From Caccoplasma sp905210875 (GTDB lineage Bacteria > Bacteroidota > Bacteroidia > Bacteroidales > UBA11471), in the NCBI GenBank assembly GCA_963931635.1, contig OZ007034.1:1550001-1614000 (forward strand): 64,000 nt of DNA, written 5' to 3'. A model generated the notes under the pieces. The model had not been told where the DNA came from. It searched no databases and was given only the letters and a program-made list of their open reading frames with translations. Below are positions 28,148 to 37,372 of this stretch, in pieces. The translations under genes were made by a program, and so were the position numbers. Within the stretch, counting starts at the first letter, position 1; every line of letters starts with the position of its first letter.

Positions 28148-28155
28148 CAAAAGTA
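28148..28155 (-). promoter_or_regulatory. -7 box of the TonB receptor gene
   Basis: Minus strand TACTTTTG about 73 bases before the ATG. The leader between them (28085-28140) is GC-rich and can form an imperfect stem of CAGCCGG and CGGCCGACTG arms; I recognise no riboswitch class. Confidence 0.5.
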
Positions 28156-28213
28156 GGACATATTTGCCGAAAAATCGTTATCTTTACTTCCGAATGCCAT
28201 TCTCTTTTTGAAT

Positions 28214-28702
28214 ATGTCTGTCCAACATGTTGTAACACAGAAATTTATGATGCCGGCTACGCTCTACCTGCGCTTTTTGCTTACCGCATTTCTCCGGCGC
28301 AACTGGGCTTGGGGCATCGTTATCGTATCGTTTTTTGTGGGGTTGGGATATTTTACCGACCAGGCGGTGTATGTGGCTGTGATACTTTTCTTCGCGGCCA
28401 TTCCTGCGGGGATATTCCATTTCTTTGTAACACGGCTCACCCGTCCCGACGAGCGACGGGTACTGCGCGAACATTCTGCCACCATCGACCGGGGAGGCAT
28501 TGTCCTGACCTATGACGACGGCCTGTCGCTCTACTATCCGTGGGAGTCGATACTGTCGTGTACCTCCAAACGTCGCTATTATCTCCTGGTTCTTGACGAG
28601 GAACCTCCCTTCCTGTATCTGCCCAAGGAGGCTTTCGAGGGTGAGGAGGCTTGTCGGGCTTTTGAAAGACTGGCCTTGTCTATCGAATCGGGAGAGGCGT
28701 AG
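28214..28702 (+). CDS. YcxB-like membrane protein
   Basis: A 162-aa protein with two adjacent hydrophobic segments (about 33-50 and 54-75) followed by a cytoplasmic beta-rich domain. The C-terminal half (TYDDGLSLYYPWESI ... LYLPKEAF) has the layout of YcxB-like domains, in which a 'W/F-x-I' strand and a LPKxxF strand are conserved. Function is unknown. It is divergent from the TonB receptor. The ATG at 28214 is used; a TTG lies two codons upstream. Confidence 0.6.
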   Translation: MSVQHVVTQKFMMPATLYLRFLLTAFLRRNWAWGIVIVSFFVGLGYFTDQAVYVAVILFFAAIPAGIFHFFVTRLTRPDERRVLREHSATIDRGGIVLTYDDGLSLYYPWESILSCTSKRRYYLLVLDEEPPFLYLPKEAFEGEEACRAFERLALSIESGEA

Positions 28703-28731
28703 TTGTTTTATCGAAAAAAAGTTTATCTTTG
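28702..28731 (+). promoter_or_regulatory. Promoter of the TPR/propeller gene
   Basis: GTTG (28702-28705), 18 bases, TATCTTTG (28724-28731), about 25 bases before the ATG at 28756. It overlaps the end of the YcxB-like gene. Confidence 0.55.
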
Positions 28732-28755
28732 TGAAGAATAATCCCGTGATTTGCT

Positions 28756-30198
28756 ATGAAAAGACTCTGGCTGACCGTTATCTTCCTTGCATCTGCCCTG
28801 CTTGCTCTTGATGCGCAGACTCTCGAAGATGCCCGCAATATGTACCGGGCCGGGCTCTATGAGGAGGCCCTGCCTATCTTTGAGAAAAATCTCAAAAAGA
28901 AGCCAAAGACCCCTTCGCTCAATCAGTGGTACGGCGTGTGCCTGTACGAGACGGGTCGGAAAGCCGAAGCCGAGAAATATCTTAAAATCGCAGCTTCGGG
29001 CAAGATACCCGAGTCGTACCGTTACCTGGCGGGTGTATGTTTTGAACAGTATCGTTTTGTCGAGGCCGTGAATTATTTTTCGCGCTATATCGGTTACCTC
29101 AGTAACCGCAAGGACGGGGCTGCCGATGTATCGACGTATGAACTGTGGGCTACGCAGGCCGAGCTGGGAGCGCAGATGCTCTCCAAGGTGCAGCGTGTGC
29201 AGGTCATTGACAGTATGGTGGTCGACAAGGATGATTTTTTCCTGCATTATAAGTTGTCGCCCGAGGTTGGCTCTCTGCACACCTACGAAAGTCTGGTAGG
29301 CGAGGAGCGTCCCGAGGCGGGCCCCGTGTTCCAGGCCCAGCGGCGCGACAAGATTCTCTATGCCGTGCCCGATGGTGATGCCGGCTATGAAATCGTCTCC
29401 CGCATACGGCTTGGCGATGGTACTTACAGCGAAGAGGAGTCGCTCGACGACATGAATACCCTCTATGACGAGAACTATCCCTTCCTGCTTACCGATGGCG
29501 TTACCCTCTATTTTGCCTCCAATGAGGAGGATCGCACATTGGGCGGCTACGATATTTTTGTTTCCCGCTACAACATCAACACTTACGAATTTTCCATTCC
29601 CGAGCTGCTGCCCATGCCGTTCAACTCGCCCTACGACGACTATATGATGGCTGTCGACGAGGTCAGTCGTGTCGGCTGGTTTGCCAGCAACCGCTACCAG
29701 CCCGACGACAAGGTGTGCCTCTACATCTTTATTTACGAAGAAGAGCCGGAGTTCCTGGCTCCCGATGAGGCTCCCGAACGGCTCCTGCCGTTGGCCCGTC
29801 TCTCCTCGATACGCGACACCTGGGCCGAAGGTGCCGATTACCGGCCTTTGTTGGAAAAGATAGCCCGTATGCAAACGCCCCGCGAAGAACGTCCGGCCCG
29901 CAATGCCATGACCTTTGTCGTTTCCGATGGCGTTGTCTATACCTCTCTCTCCCAGTTCAAGAACAAGACGGCGCGAGACCTCTATGTCAAGGCCCGGGAG
30001 TTGCGCCGGCTGATATCGGCCAGTGAGAATGAACTTGGCCGCCTGCGCGAAGCCTATGCCGCCGGGAAGAATCTCTCCGAGACGGCAGCCCGTATACAGG
30101 AACTGGAAAATCTCCTGCAAACGCTCTATCCCCAGCCCGACGACTATGAAAACCAGAGCCGTCAGGCCGAGATGTCGCATCTGTTGCAGGGTAAATAG
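28756..30198 (+). CDS. TPR and PD40 beta-propeller protein
   Basis: A 480-aa exported protein. The signal peptide runs to about 20 (LLALDAQ). Two or three TPR units occupy about 22-110 (ARNMYRAGLYEEALPIFEKNL, WYGVCLYETGRKAEAEKYL). WD40-like PD40 blades follow (about 195-320), including LTDGVTLYFASNEEDRTLGGYDIFVSRY. A C-terminal coiled-coil segment (about 415-460) ends the protein. The architecture recalls the N-terminal half of OmpA-linked TPR-PD40 proteins of Bacteroidota, but no OmpA domain is present. It lies 57 bases upstream of floA on the same strand. Function unknown. Confidence 0.8.
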   Translation: MKRLWLTVIFLASALLALDAQTLEDARNMYRAGLYEEALPIFEKNLKKKPKTPSLNQWYGVCLYETGRKAEAEKYLKIAASGKIPESYRYLAGVCFEQYRFVEAVNYFSRYIGYLSNRKDGAADVSTYELWATQAELGAQMLSKVQRVQVIDSMVVDKDDFFLHYKLSPEVGSLHTYESLVGEERPEAGPVFQAQRRDKILYAVPDGDAGYEIVSRIRLGDGTYSEEESLDDMNTLYDENYPFLLTDGVTLYFASNEEDRTLGGYDIFVSRYNINTYEFSIPELLPMPFNSPYDDYMMAVDEVSRVGWFASNRYQPDDKVCLYIFIYEEEPEFLAPDEAPERLLPLARLSSIRDTWAEGADYRPLLEKIARMQTPREERPARNAMTFVVSDGVVYTSLSQFKNKTARDLYVKARELRRLISASENELGRLREAYAAGKNLSETAARIQELENLLQTLYPQPDDYENQSRQAEMSHLLQGK

Positions 30199-30255
30199 AT
30201 AGAAGCAGCCCTCCTCACAAGTCAAGAACCTTTACATTCTAATATCGCGAAAATT

Positions 30256-31233
30256 ATGGATTTATTTGTATTACTTATTGTGGCACTCTGTATTGTGGCA
30301 CTGGCCGTGTTTTTCTACTTTGTGCCCTTCCTGTTGTGGATATCGGCGCTCGTGTCGGGCGTGCATATATCCCTGGTGCAACTCTTTCTGATGCGCATAC
30401 GTAAAGTACCGCCCCAAATTATCGTGCGGGCGATGATTGAAGCCCACAAGGCCGGCTTGAAGTCGATTACCCGCGACGAACTCGAAGCCCACTACCTGGC
30501 CGGTGGTCGGGTAGAGCGTGTGGTGCATGCTCTCGTGTCGGCAGCCAAGGCCAATATCGATCTTGGTTTCCAGATGGCTACCGCCATCGACCTGGCCGGT
30601 CGCGATGTGTTTGAGGCGGTGCAGATGTCGGTTAATCCCAAAGTCATCGATACCCCACCCGTGGTAGCTGTGGCCAAAGACGGTATACAGCTCATCGCCA
30701 AGGCCCGTGTTACGGTGCGTGCCAATATCAGGCAGTTGGTGGGCGGTGCCGGCGAAGATACCGTGCTGGCCCGTGTAGGCGAGGGTATTGTGTCGTCGAT
30801 AGGCTCGTCGGAGTCGCACAAGTCGGTGCTTGAAAATCCCGATTCCATATCGAAACTCGTACTTAAAAAAGGTCTTGACTCGGGAACCGCTTTTGAGATT
30901 CTCTCCATTGATATTGCCGACATCGATATAGGTAAGAACATCGGTGCAGGTCTGCAAATCGACCAGGCGCAGGCCGACAAGAACATTGCCCAAGCCAAGG
31001 CCGAGGAGCGTCGTGCCATGGCCATTGCCCTCGAACAGGAGATGAAAGCCAAGGCTCAGGAGGCCCGGGCCAAGGTTATCGAGGCCGAAGCCGAAGTACC
31101 CCGTGCCATGGCCGAAGCCTTCCGGTCGGGAAATCTTGGAATCATGGATTACTACCGCATGAAAAATATAGAGGCCGACACCTCGATGCGCGACGCCATT
31201 GCCAAGCCGTCGGGTGGAACCTCCACCAAGTAG
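30256..31233 (+). CDS. floA: Flotillin-like protein FloA
   Basis: A 325-aa membrane-anchored SPFH-related protein that organises functional membrane microdomains. A hydrophobic hairpin lies at about 5-38 (LLIVALCIVALAVFFYFVPFLLW). The PHB-like domain includes MRIRKVPPQIIVRAMIEA and DTPPVVAVAKDGIQLIAKARVTVRANI. The C-terminal helix is rich in Ala/Glu/Lys (AQAKAEERRAMAIALEQEMK), as in FloA/YqfA. The length equals the usual FloA. Likely cotranscribed with the TPR protein. Confidence 0.95.
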   Translation: MDLFVLLIVALCIVALAVFFYFVPFLLWISALVSGVHISLVQLFLMRIRKVPPQIIVRAMIEAHKAGLKSITRDELEAHYLAGGRVERVVHALVSAAKANIDLGFQMATAIDLAGRDVFEAVQMSVNPKVIDTPPVVAVAKDGIQLIAKARVTVRANIRQLVGGAGEDTVLARVGEGIVSSIGSSESHKSVLENPDSISKLVLKKGLDSGTAFEILSIDIADIDIGKNIGAGLQIDQAQADKNIAQAKAEERRAMAIALEQEMKAKAQEARAKVIEAEAEVPRAMAEAFRSGNLGIMDYYRMKNIEADTSMRDAIAKPSGGTSTK

Positions 31234-31252
31234 GACGATGCATATTTAATAA

Positions 31253-31291
31253 AAGGAGAGGCAGCCGAACATCCGACTGCCTCTCCTTTTT
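31253..31291 (+). terminator. Terminator after floA
   Basis: The stem GGAGAGGCAG...CTGCCTCTCC with a short interrupted loop is followed by TTTTTG. Confidence 0.8.
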
Positions 31292-31418
31292 GTTTAGCGG
31301 GGAGGATAATTTGGCCGTCAAATCTTCTCCTTGAAAAACAGAGGTTGACAATTGTATCAAAAGGGTGTATTTTCTGGTTTTCCTTGAAGAATCATAAATA
31401 TGTAAAAATAAGATTTTA

Positions 31419-31426
31419 TAACTTTG
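31419..31426 (+). promoter_or_regulatory. -7 box of the CE12-CE8 operon
   Basis: TAACTTTG, a perfect TAnnTTTG, 32 bases before the ATG at 31458. No -33 TTTG lies at the usual distance, which would suit an activator-dependent (HTCS) promoter. Confidence 0.5.
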
Positions 31427-31457
31427 GAAAACATTCTTTCCAAAAATACACCATGAA

Positions 31458-33353
31458 ATGAAAACACCCATTTATTTTATAGCCACTCTGTGGGCTATGG
31501 TATCGATGTGGCCGTTAAAGGCACAGACGGTACACACCATCGGTGATTCTACGATGGCCGACTATAACGAGTCTACCACCGACCAGCGTGGCTGGGGACA
31601 GATGTTCCAACAGTTTTTCGATGAAACCATAACCGTTAACAACAGGGGAAAGAGTGGCGCCAGCAGCAAGAGCTTTTACGAGGAGAGCGCTTATTGGCCC
31701 TCGGTAAAAAAGCAGATTTCCCAAGGTGATTATGTCATCATACAGTTTGCTCATAACGATGAGAAGAACAACGGTATGGACGGTGATTCGGTGCGCGCAA
31801 AAACCGGCGACATGACGGCCGATTACCGCGGAACGACACCCCAAGGCACATATAAAACCTATTTAAGACGTTATGTCGAAGAGACCCGAGCCTTGGGGGC
31901 TACCCCCATACTGGTATCGTCGATGTGCCGCAAATATTTCTCGGGCAATACCATACGCCGAAACGGGCGCCACGACCTGGGCGACTCTTTCTCAATTCTC
32001 AACGACGACGGAACCATATCGACAGGAAATAAGATTCCCGAGAGCGACCGTTCGATGGATTATTCTTATGCCATGAAGCAGGTGGCAGAGGAGATGGACG
32101 TTCCCTATATCGACCTTACCACCAAATCGGCCGAATTGTTTATCGACTATGGTGAAGCAGCTTGTACCGAATTGTTGTTCAGAGCAAGCGACAATACCCA
32201 CCCCATCGCCTTGGGAGCCACCCTTATGGCCCGCATTGTAGCGCAGGAGATGGCCGCACAGGGTATTCTCGCCGATCATATCCTTCAAAATACTGATTTA
32301 CTGGTCAATCCCACCTCTCTTGATTTTGGCAGGGCTTACACCGGGCAACAACTGGTACGAGAGGTTTCGGTGTCGGGTTTTGACTTGTCTCCGACAGCCG
32401 GCTCTTTTTCGGTGACGGTCTCAGAGGGATTTGACTTGTCGATCAACGGGCATGATTATGTCTCGTCGACCAACATAGATTATCAAGGGGGAAATCTCGA
32501 TTATACCCGTCTCTATGTGCGGGCGACCGTCTCCGGCGTGGGAAACATGGTTGGCTCATTGGAACTTTCCAACGGAAACTATACCAAGAGTATCCCGTTG
32601 ATGTGTGAAGGCATTGAGCTTGCCGGTGGGGAGGAGGTCGTTTTGCAATGGCCCCTTGAAAAAGACGACTCCTATACCCTCACGGGGCCGGCCGTGGCTG
32701 TGCCGCAAAGTTGGAGCGAGATGACCGTGCAACGTTATGCCTCACCCAATGCCAATACGGTGTGGCCCGAGTGGAGCGGCCTTGTCAACGGTCAACTGAC
32801 GCAGCGCAATCTGATTGTCGGCGAGGTATGGCCGGCCGGAGAGATAGATGAGGTATCGACTCGTTACATACAGTTCGGTATCACTGCCTCCGAAGGTACT
32901 GTATTGCATATCGACTCGATAGGCCTTTATGTGTGCGGAGCCGGTGGTAACGGCATGCGCTGTCGTGTTTCCTACTCGACCGACCCCGACTTTGCCCAGG
33001 CCGTATCTATTGCTGAATACACCTCTTCGATGGTGGCCAATACCATGTATGCCGTGCAGTACCAGCCTGTCGTGGAGTTGCCGGCCGGCGAGACGCTGCT
33101 CTTGCGCGTCTATCCGTGGTACAGCTCCCAGGCGACGGGAAAGACCATCTGTCTGAGCCATGTTACGTTGCACGGTGTTGCCTCTTCGGTATCTTCGGTC
33201 GATGAGACACCGGTTTCAGACGCTTTGTTGTCGCAGGTACTTTATTACGATATTTACGGAAGACTTTTACCTGCGGTTCCCGAGCAGGGAATCTATGTCA
33301 AGAAAGCCGTATATGCCGATGGCCGTGTGGTGGTAACCAAGCATATTCGATAA
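31458..33353 (+). CDS. Rhamnogalacturonan acetylesterase-like protein (GDSL/SGNH, CE12) with C-terminal modules
   Basis: A 631-aa secreted esterase expected to deacetylate pectin (rhamnogalacturonan or homogalacturonan). The signal peptide ends LKAQ (23). The SGNH blocks are GDST with Ser31, the Gly in NRGKSGASS, the Asn in FAHNDEKNN, and DNTHP with the Asp-His pair near 245; all catalytic residues are present. Beyond about 285 come beta-rich modules (an abnormal-spindle-like segment SLDFGRAYTGQQLV, then a galactose-binding-like part) and a tail with YYDIYGRLLP. A start-stop (ATGAAATGA, 31453-31461) overlaps the start codon and may modulate initiation. Confidence 0.87.
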   Translation: MKTPIYFIATLWAMVSMWPLKAQTVHTIGDSTMADYNESTTDQRGWGQMFQQFFDETITVNNRGKSGASSKSFYEESAYWPSVKKQISQGDYVIIQFAHNDEKNNGMDGDSVRAKTGDMTADYRGTTPQGTYKTYLRRYVEETRALGATPILVSSMCRKYFSGNTIRRNGRHDLGDSFSILNDDGTISTGNKIPESDRSMDYSYAMKQVAEEMDVPYIDLTTKSAELFIDYGEAACTELLFRASDNTHPIALGATLMARIVAQEMAAQGILADHILQNTDLLVNPTSLDFGRAYTGQQLVREVSVSGFDLSPTAGSFSVTVSEGFDLSINGHDYVSSTNIDYQGGNLDYTRLYVRATVSGVGNMVGSLELSNGNYTKSIPLMCEGIELAGGEEVVLQWPLEKDDSYTLTGPAVAVPQSWSEMTVQRYASPNANTVWPEWSGLVNGQLTQRNLIVGEVWPAGEIDEVSTRYIQFGITASEGTVLHIDSIGLYVCGAGGNGMRCRVSYSTDPDFAQAVSIAEYTSSMVANTMYAVQYQPVVELPAGETLLLRVYPWYSSQATGKTICLSHVTLHGVASSVSSVDETPVSDALLSQVLYYDIYGRLLPAVPEQGIYVKKAVYADGRVVVTKHIR

Positions 33354-33383
33354 CTTACAAATATACCCTTAAAATCTTGTTAC

Positions 33384-36300
33384 ATGAAAAACTTTTCTTT
33401 TTGGAGACGGTTGCTCCTGGCGGCCGTCTTGGCAGTGCCGTTAACGACATTTGCCGCGACGCCAGACGATGGCGTTGCACCCGGAACCCGGAAGGTGTTG
33501 GCCGGTTGGTTATTCAATGCCGAGAATAACACTCCGCCAGCTGACAATCAGGTGCCGGCGCACAGTGGCAGTGGTCTGCTTCTTTTCTCGGCGAATGGTG
33601 GATACAAACTCAGTGCCAACGAGTATCCAAGCAACAGTCTCATGATGAATGCTCCGGCAAATGCAGGCCTTTCATTGACAGATTTTGCCGATGGCTCCAA
33701 GCATGACAATTATGCGCAATATGCATTCTCGGCTACCTCTTATACCGATGTGAAACTGTCGCTTGTATATGCCTCGGATACCAATACCAAGTGGTATGTG
33801 GCCTATTCGGTCGATACGTGCAAGACTTGGTTGCCGGTTGCGGAATTTACAACCGACCAGGCATGGTTTCAAGCATACAGTCCCGATACTATTTCTCTGC
33901 CTATGGCGACCAACAGAGACAGTGTGGTTGTACGCATTTTCAATGGGGTAAACGGTGGCGGACATGCCACGTTTGACACACGCATACAACAACTCGAGTT
34001 TGTCGGTACAAAAATCGCTTCACAGGGCGAGTGGTATATTCAGTGGCCGTTTGACGAAGGAACGGAAGTACATACGGCCGATTACAGCGAAAAATCGCTT
34101 TTTTCATACGACATGCACACAACCGGCAGCAATGTGCCATACTTTGCCATGCGAGAGACCAACGGCATAAAGTTTACCCAGTTTCAGCCTGTGTCGCAGA
34201 ATGCTTCTCCTACCGAGAACGATAAAATAACGTTTGCTTTCAAGCCCCAAAGTGGTGTGACATTTACTCTTACCAATGTTTCGCTCGATGGTTGCCGGTA
34301 TGGAACGAGCGGCGGAAATCTTGATATTTATTTGGTTTGTGGTGACCAACGTATCAATTTGGTAAAAGGGGCAAATCCTAACCGTAATGATGAGACGTCG
34401 CATTACTCTTTTGATGTTACGACGGTCAATGGCACGAGTGAAGAGGTGACCCTCGAAATATATTTGTACAATCTGGCATCGAACAAGCAGGTGGGCCTGG
34501 CCAATATCAAGCTGGCCGGAACATTTGAGGGTATTCCCGAAAGTGTTCCCGTATATAGTCTCGTAGCCAAACCCAATTTGGACGGGGCCGGAACCATCAA
34601 GCAGATACCCTTGGGAGACTCTTTCAATGCCAATACACAGGTTACATTAGAGGCTGTCGAGAATTTCGGCTATAACTTCATAAATTGGACCGATGGGGAC
34701 GGTCAGGTGGTGGCCGAGACGCCGCTCTTTGTTCATACACTGACTTCCGATGCAGAGTTTACCGCCAATTTTGAACCGGTGAATACCTATACGCTGAATC
34801 TTACGGTCGAGAATGCCAATGATTATTATATCCAGCTGTCCGATCCCGGTGTAGTGATTGATGGCAAACGTATGTACGAAGAGGGTGCCGAGGTATCTCT
34901 TACGGCATGGGCCAACGAGGTGTATACGTTCCTCAATTGGGAAAATGCATCTACCGAGACGACACGTACCATCAAGATGACTTCCGATATCGATGTCGTG
35001 GCTACATTCGGAAATCAACCGTTTATTTGCGGCTGGGATTTCTGGAATGCCGGTGGAGCTGATCGTATGGGAGATATTTACAACGAGTCGACCAATGCCG
35101 GTATGCTTACCAAGCGCAATCTGGCCGGAGATACCAAGGGAGCCCTTGATCGCAGTGCCCTGTCGAACAATCCTACCTACGAAGGTCGTTATGCATGGGT
35201 CAATTGGGCAACGATAGCCGAGAAATATTATTTCGAGGTATCACTCTCATCGACGACCTATTATAATATACGAGTCTTGTCAAAGATGCTTTGCTCGTTC
35301 AACGGTTATTCGGTGCAGTTGCTCCAATACTCTACCGATGGCGAAAACTTCACCACAGCTGATACCATTAGAATTACCGAATCCAAGAAATGGATAGAGA
35401 GTGAGATTAAGTTGCCCGAGGCTGCCGAGAATCAGGAAAAACTGTGGATTCGATGGTATCCCGATTATGAATCTCCGCTTATAGGAACTCCCGGCGACCA
35501 AGACGGAACCTCAATCTGCGACATCTTTATTTTGGCCGATCAGATTGCTCCCGATGATTTCGAGGCTCCTCTGTTGTTGTCTACTATTCCGGCCGACAAG
35601 GCTGCCGATGCAATGGCAAAGGGCTCCATCATTCTTAATTTCAACGAAATTGTAAAAGCCGGAAACGGCACTGTCACCCTTGATGGTGAACCGTTGGTCG
35701 ATGTAACCATCAGCGGCAGCTCGGTACTGTACCGTTATGCCAACCTCAACTATAACACAACTTACACGGTCGATATTCCGGCCGGAGCCATAGTCGACCG
35801 TTCGGGTAATTCTTTTGCCGGTGCTTCATTTACCTTTACGACGATGGACCGTCGTCAGCCCGAGGCCCGACTGTTCGAGGCTGTTGTAGCGCAAGATGGT
35901 AGTGGCGATTATCTTTCTGTGGCCGAAGCTGTCAAGGCAGCTCCTGCCGACCGCATTGCTCCGTGGCTCATATTTATCAAGGAGGGTTACTACAAGGATC
36001 ATATCGAAATTCCCGAGAACAAACCGTATATTTATCTTATCGGTCAGGATAAAGAAAAAGTAACCATAACCGATGATAAACTGTCTGGTGGCGAGAATGC
36101 CCTGCATGTGAGTCAAGGTGCCACGGTTGTTGTTCAAGCGCCCAATTTCTATGCCGAAAATATATCGTTTGAGAATGAATATGGCGTGAAACAGAATGCC
36201 GGTCCGCAGGCTTTGGCCCTCTTTACCAACAACGACCGTGCCTGCCTGTATAATTGTAAGTTGCGTTCGTATCAAGATACTTATCTTACCTCTACGGCCT

Positions 36301-37298
36301 CCGATTCACATCGCCATTATCTCAGAGAGTGCCTTATCGAAGGTGGAGTAGACTTTATTTACGGTGGAGGCGATGTCTATTTCGACGAGTGTACCCTTAA
36401 TATTGTACGCACCTCAGGCGGATATATCGTGGCTCCTTCGCATGGATCGTCGACCAAATGGGGGTATGTATTTGACCACAACACTATAACTGCTCCTACC
36501 AATCCGCCTTCGGCTACCGATGTGTGGTTGGGCCGCCCGTGGCACAACGCCTGCAAGACAGTATTCCTCTATACACGTTCCGAGATTACGATACCGGCGG
36601 CCGGCTGGTATGAGACCATGGGCACGATACCGGCTATCTTTGCCGATTACAAGACGACCGATGCCGATGGTAATCTGCTCGACCTGAGCAACCGCCGCGA
36701 TACCTACTATTATGTCGACGACAATGGCGAGAGGGTATATGGCACGGCAAAGAATAGTTTGACCGATGAGGAGGCAGCTACTTATACCTATGCCAATGTG
36801 TTGAATGGCAGTGATTATTGGAATCCGCGAGAACTGATGGAGACTGTGGCCAAACCCGAGGGATTGACTTTCACCGAAGATAATGCGCTCTCATGGACAG
36901 CCGTCGACTATGCCATGTGTTATGTTGTACTTTGCAACGACAAGGTCGTGGGCTTTACTACGGAACCTGCGTATACGCCGACGCAATGGGTTGAAACCGA
37001 CGTCTATCGTGTACAGGCTGTCAATGAATATGGTAGTCTCGGAGAACTTTCAGATCCGCTTTCGGCATCGTCGGGCGTCGCTCTGTCGCACACCGATGAA
37101 GACTTTGAAATTTTAAGGGCAGATGGCGGTATTGTGGTGAGAGGGTTGATGCCCGGTTCTCGCATGGAGGTGATTACTACCGGAGGAGTGATTCTTGTCT
37201 CGAAAGTAGTTAGCTCGACCGATTGTGTGATTCAACTTCCAACTCCCGGCGTTTATTATGTACGGGTAGATGGAGTCGTGCGTAGTTGTGTATATTGA
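33384..37298 (+). CDS. Large multidomain pectin methylesterase (CE8)
   Basis: A 1304-aa secreted enzyme, paralogous to the one at 11788-15561 but with different N-terminal modules. It has a signal peptide (1-24), two jelly-roll-like modules (about 35-210 and 215-390), InlB-type repeats (about 395-540), a galactose-binding-like module beginning PFICGWDFWN (about 547-715), an SbsA Ig-like domain (about 725-825) and CE8 (about 830-1190). Catalytic residues are Q964-D965 in SYQDTY, D990 in VDFIYGGG and GRPWH near 1050. The C-terminal part has an Fn3-like segment and a sorting-type tail. It starts 30 bases after the CE12 gene, so the two form an operon. Confidence 0.9.
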   Translation: MKNFSFWRRLLLAAVLAVPLTTFAATPDDGVAPGTRKVLAGWLFNAENNTPPADNQVPAHSGSGLLLFSANGGYKLSANEYPSNSLMMNAPANAGLSLTDFADGSKHDNYAQYAFSATSYTDVKLSLVYASDTNTKWYVAYSVDTCKTWLPVAEFTTDQAWFQAYSPDTISLPMATNRDSVVVRIFNGVNGGGHATFDTRIQQLEFVGTKIASQGEWYIQWPFDEGTEVHTADYSEKSLFSYDMHTTGSNVPYFAMRETNGIKFTQFQPVSQNASPTENDKITFAFKPQSGVTFTLTNVSLDGCRYGTSGGNLDIYLVCGDQRINLVKGANPNRNDETSHYSFDVTTVNGTSEEVTLEIYLYNLASNKQVGLANIKLAGTFEGIPESVPVYSLVAKPNLDGAGTIKQIPLGDSFNANTQVTLEAVENFGYNFINWTDGDGQVVAETPLFVHTLTSDAEFTANFEPVNTYTLNLTVENANDYYIQLSDPGVVIDGKRMYEEGAEVSLTAWANEVYTFLNWENASTETTRTIKMTSDIDVVATFGNQPFICGWDFWNAGGADRMGDIYNESTNAGMLTKRNLAGDTKGALDRSALSNNPTYEGRYAWVNWATIAEKYYFEVSLSSTTYYNIRVLSKMLCSFNGYSVQLLQYSTDGENFTTADTIRITESKKWIESEIKLPEAAENQEKLWIRWYPDYESPLIGTPGDQDGTSICDIFILADQIAPDDFEAPLLLSTIPADKAADAMAKGSIILNFNEIVKAGNGTVTLDGEPLVDVTISGSSVLYRYANLNYNTTYTVDIPAGAIVDRSGNSFAGASFTFTTMDRRQPEARLFEAVVAQDGSGDYLSVAEAVKAAPADRIAPWLIFIKEGYYKDHIEIPENKPYIYLIGQDKEKVTITDDKLSGGENALHVSQGATVVVQAPNFYAENISFENEYGVKQNAGPQALALFTNNDRACLYNCKLRSYQDTYLTSTASDSHRHYLRECLIEGGVDFIYGGGDVYFDECTLNIVRTSGGYIVAPSHGSSTKWGYVFDHNTITAPTNPPSATDVWLGRPWHNACKTVFLYTRSEITIPAAGWYETMGTIPAIFADYKTTDADGNLLDLSNRRDTYYYVDDNGERVYGTAKNSLTDEEAATYTYANVLNGSDYWNPRELMETVAKPEGLTFTEDNALSWTAVDYAMCYVVLCNDKVVGFTTEPAYTPTQWVETDVYRVQAVNEYGSLGELSDPLSASSGVALSHTDEDFEILRADGGIVVRGLMPGSRMEVITTGGVILVSKVVSSTDCVIQLPTPGVYYVRVDGVVRSCVY

Positions 37299-37322
37299 GA
37301 TTGATTCCTTTTTATACTCTAT

Positions 37323-37358
37323 GAGCGAGGCTGCCTTTATTGGGCAGCCTCGCTCTTT
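37323..37358. terminator. Bidirectional terminator between convergent CE8 and PL10 genes
   Basis: A 13-bp stem GAGCGAGGCTGCC/GGCAGCCTCGCTC with a 7-base loop and short T-runs lies between the two convergent stop codons. Confidence 0.8.
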
Positions 37359-37372
37359 ATATGGTTCGAAGG

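Noticed and set aside
28076..28213. A cobalamin riboswitch upstream of the BtuB-like receptor
   Set aside because: The leader is only about 70 nt, too short for this riboswitch class, and the B12-box is not seen.
28723..30225. A 500-codon open frame on the minus strand
   Set aside because: It is exactly antisense to the TPR/propeller gene, has no recognisable domain, and arises from the codon bias of the real gene.
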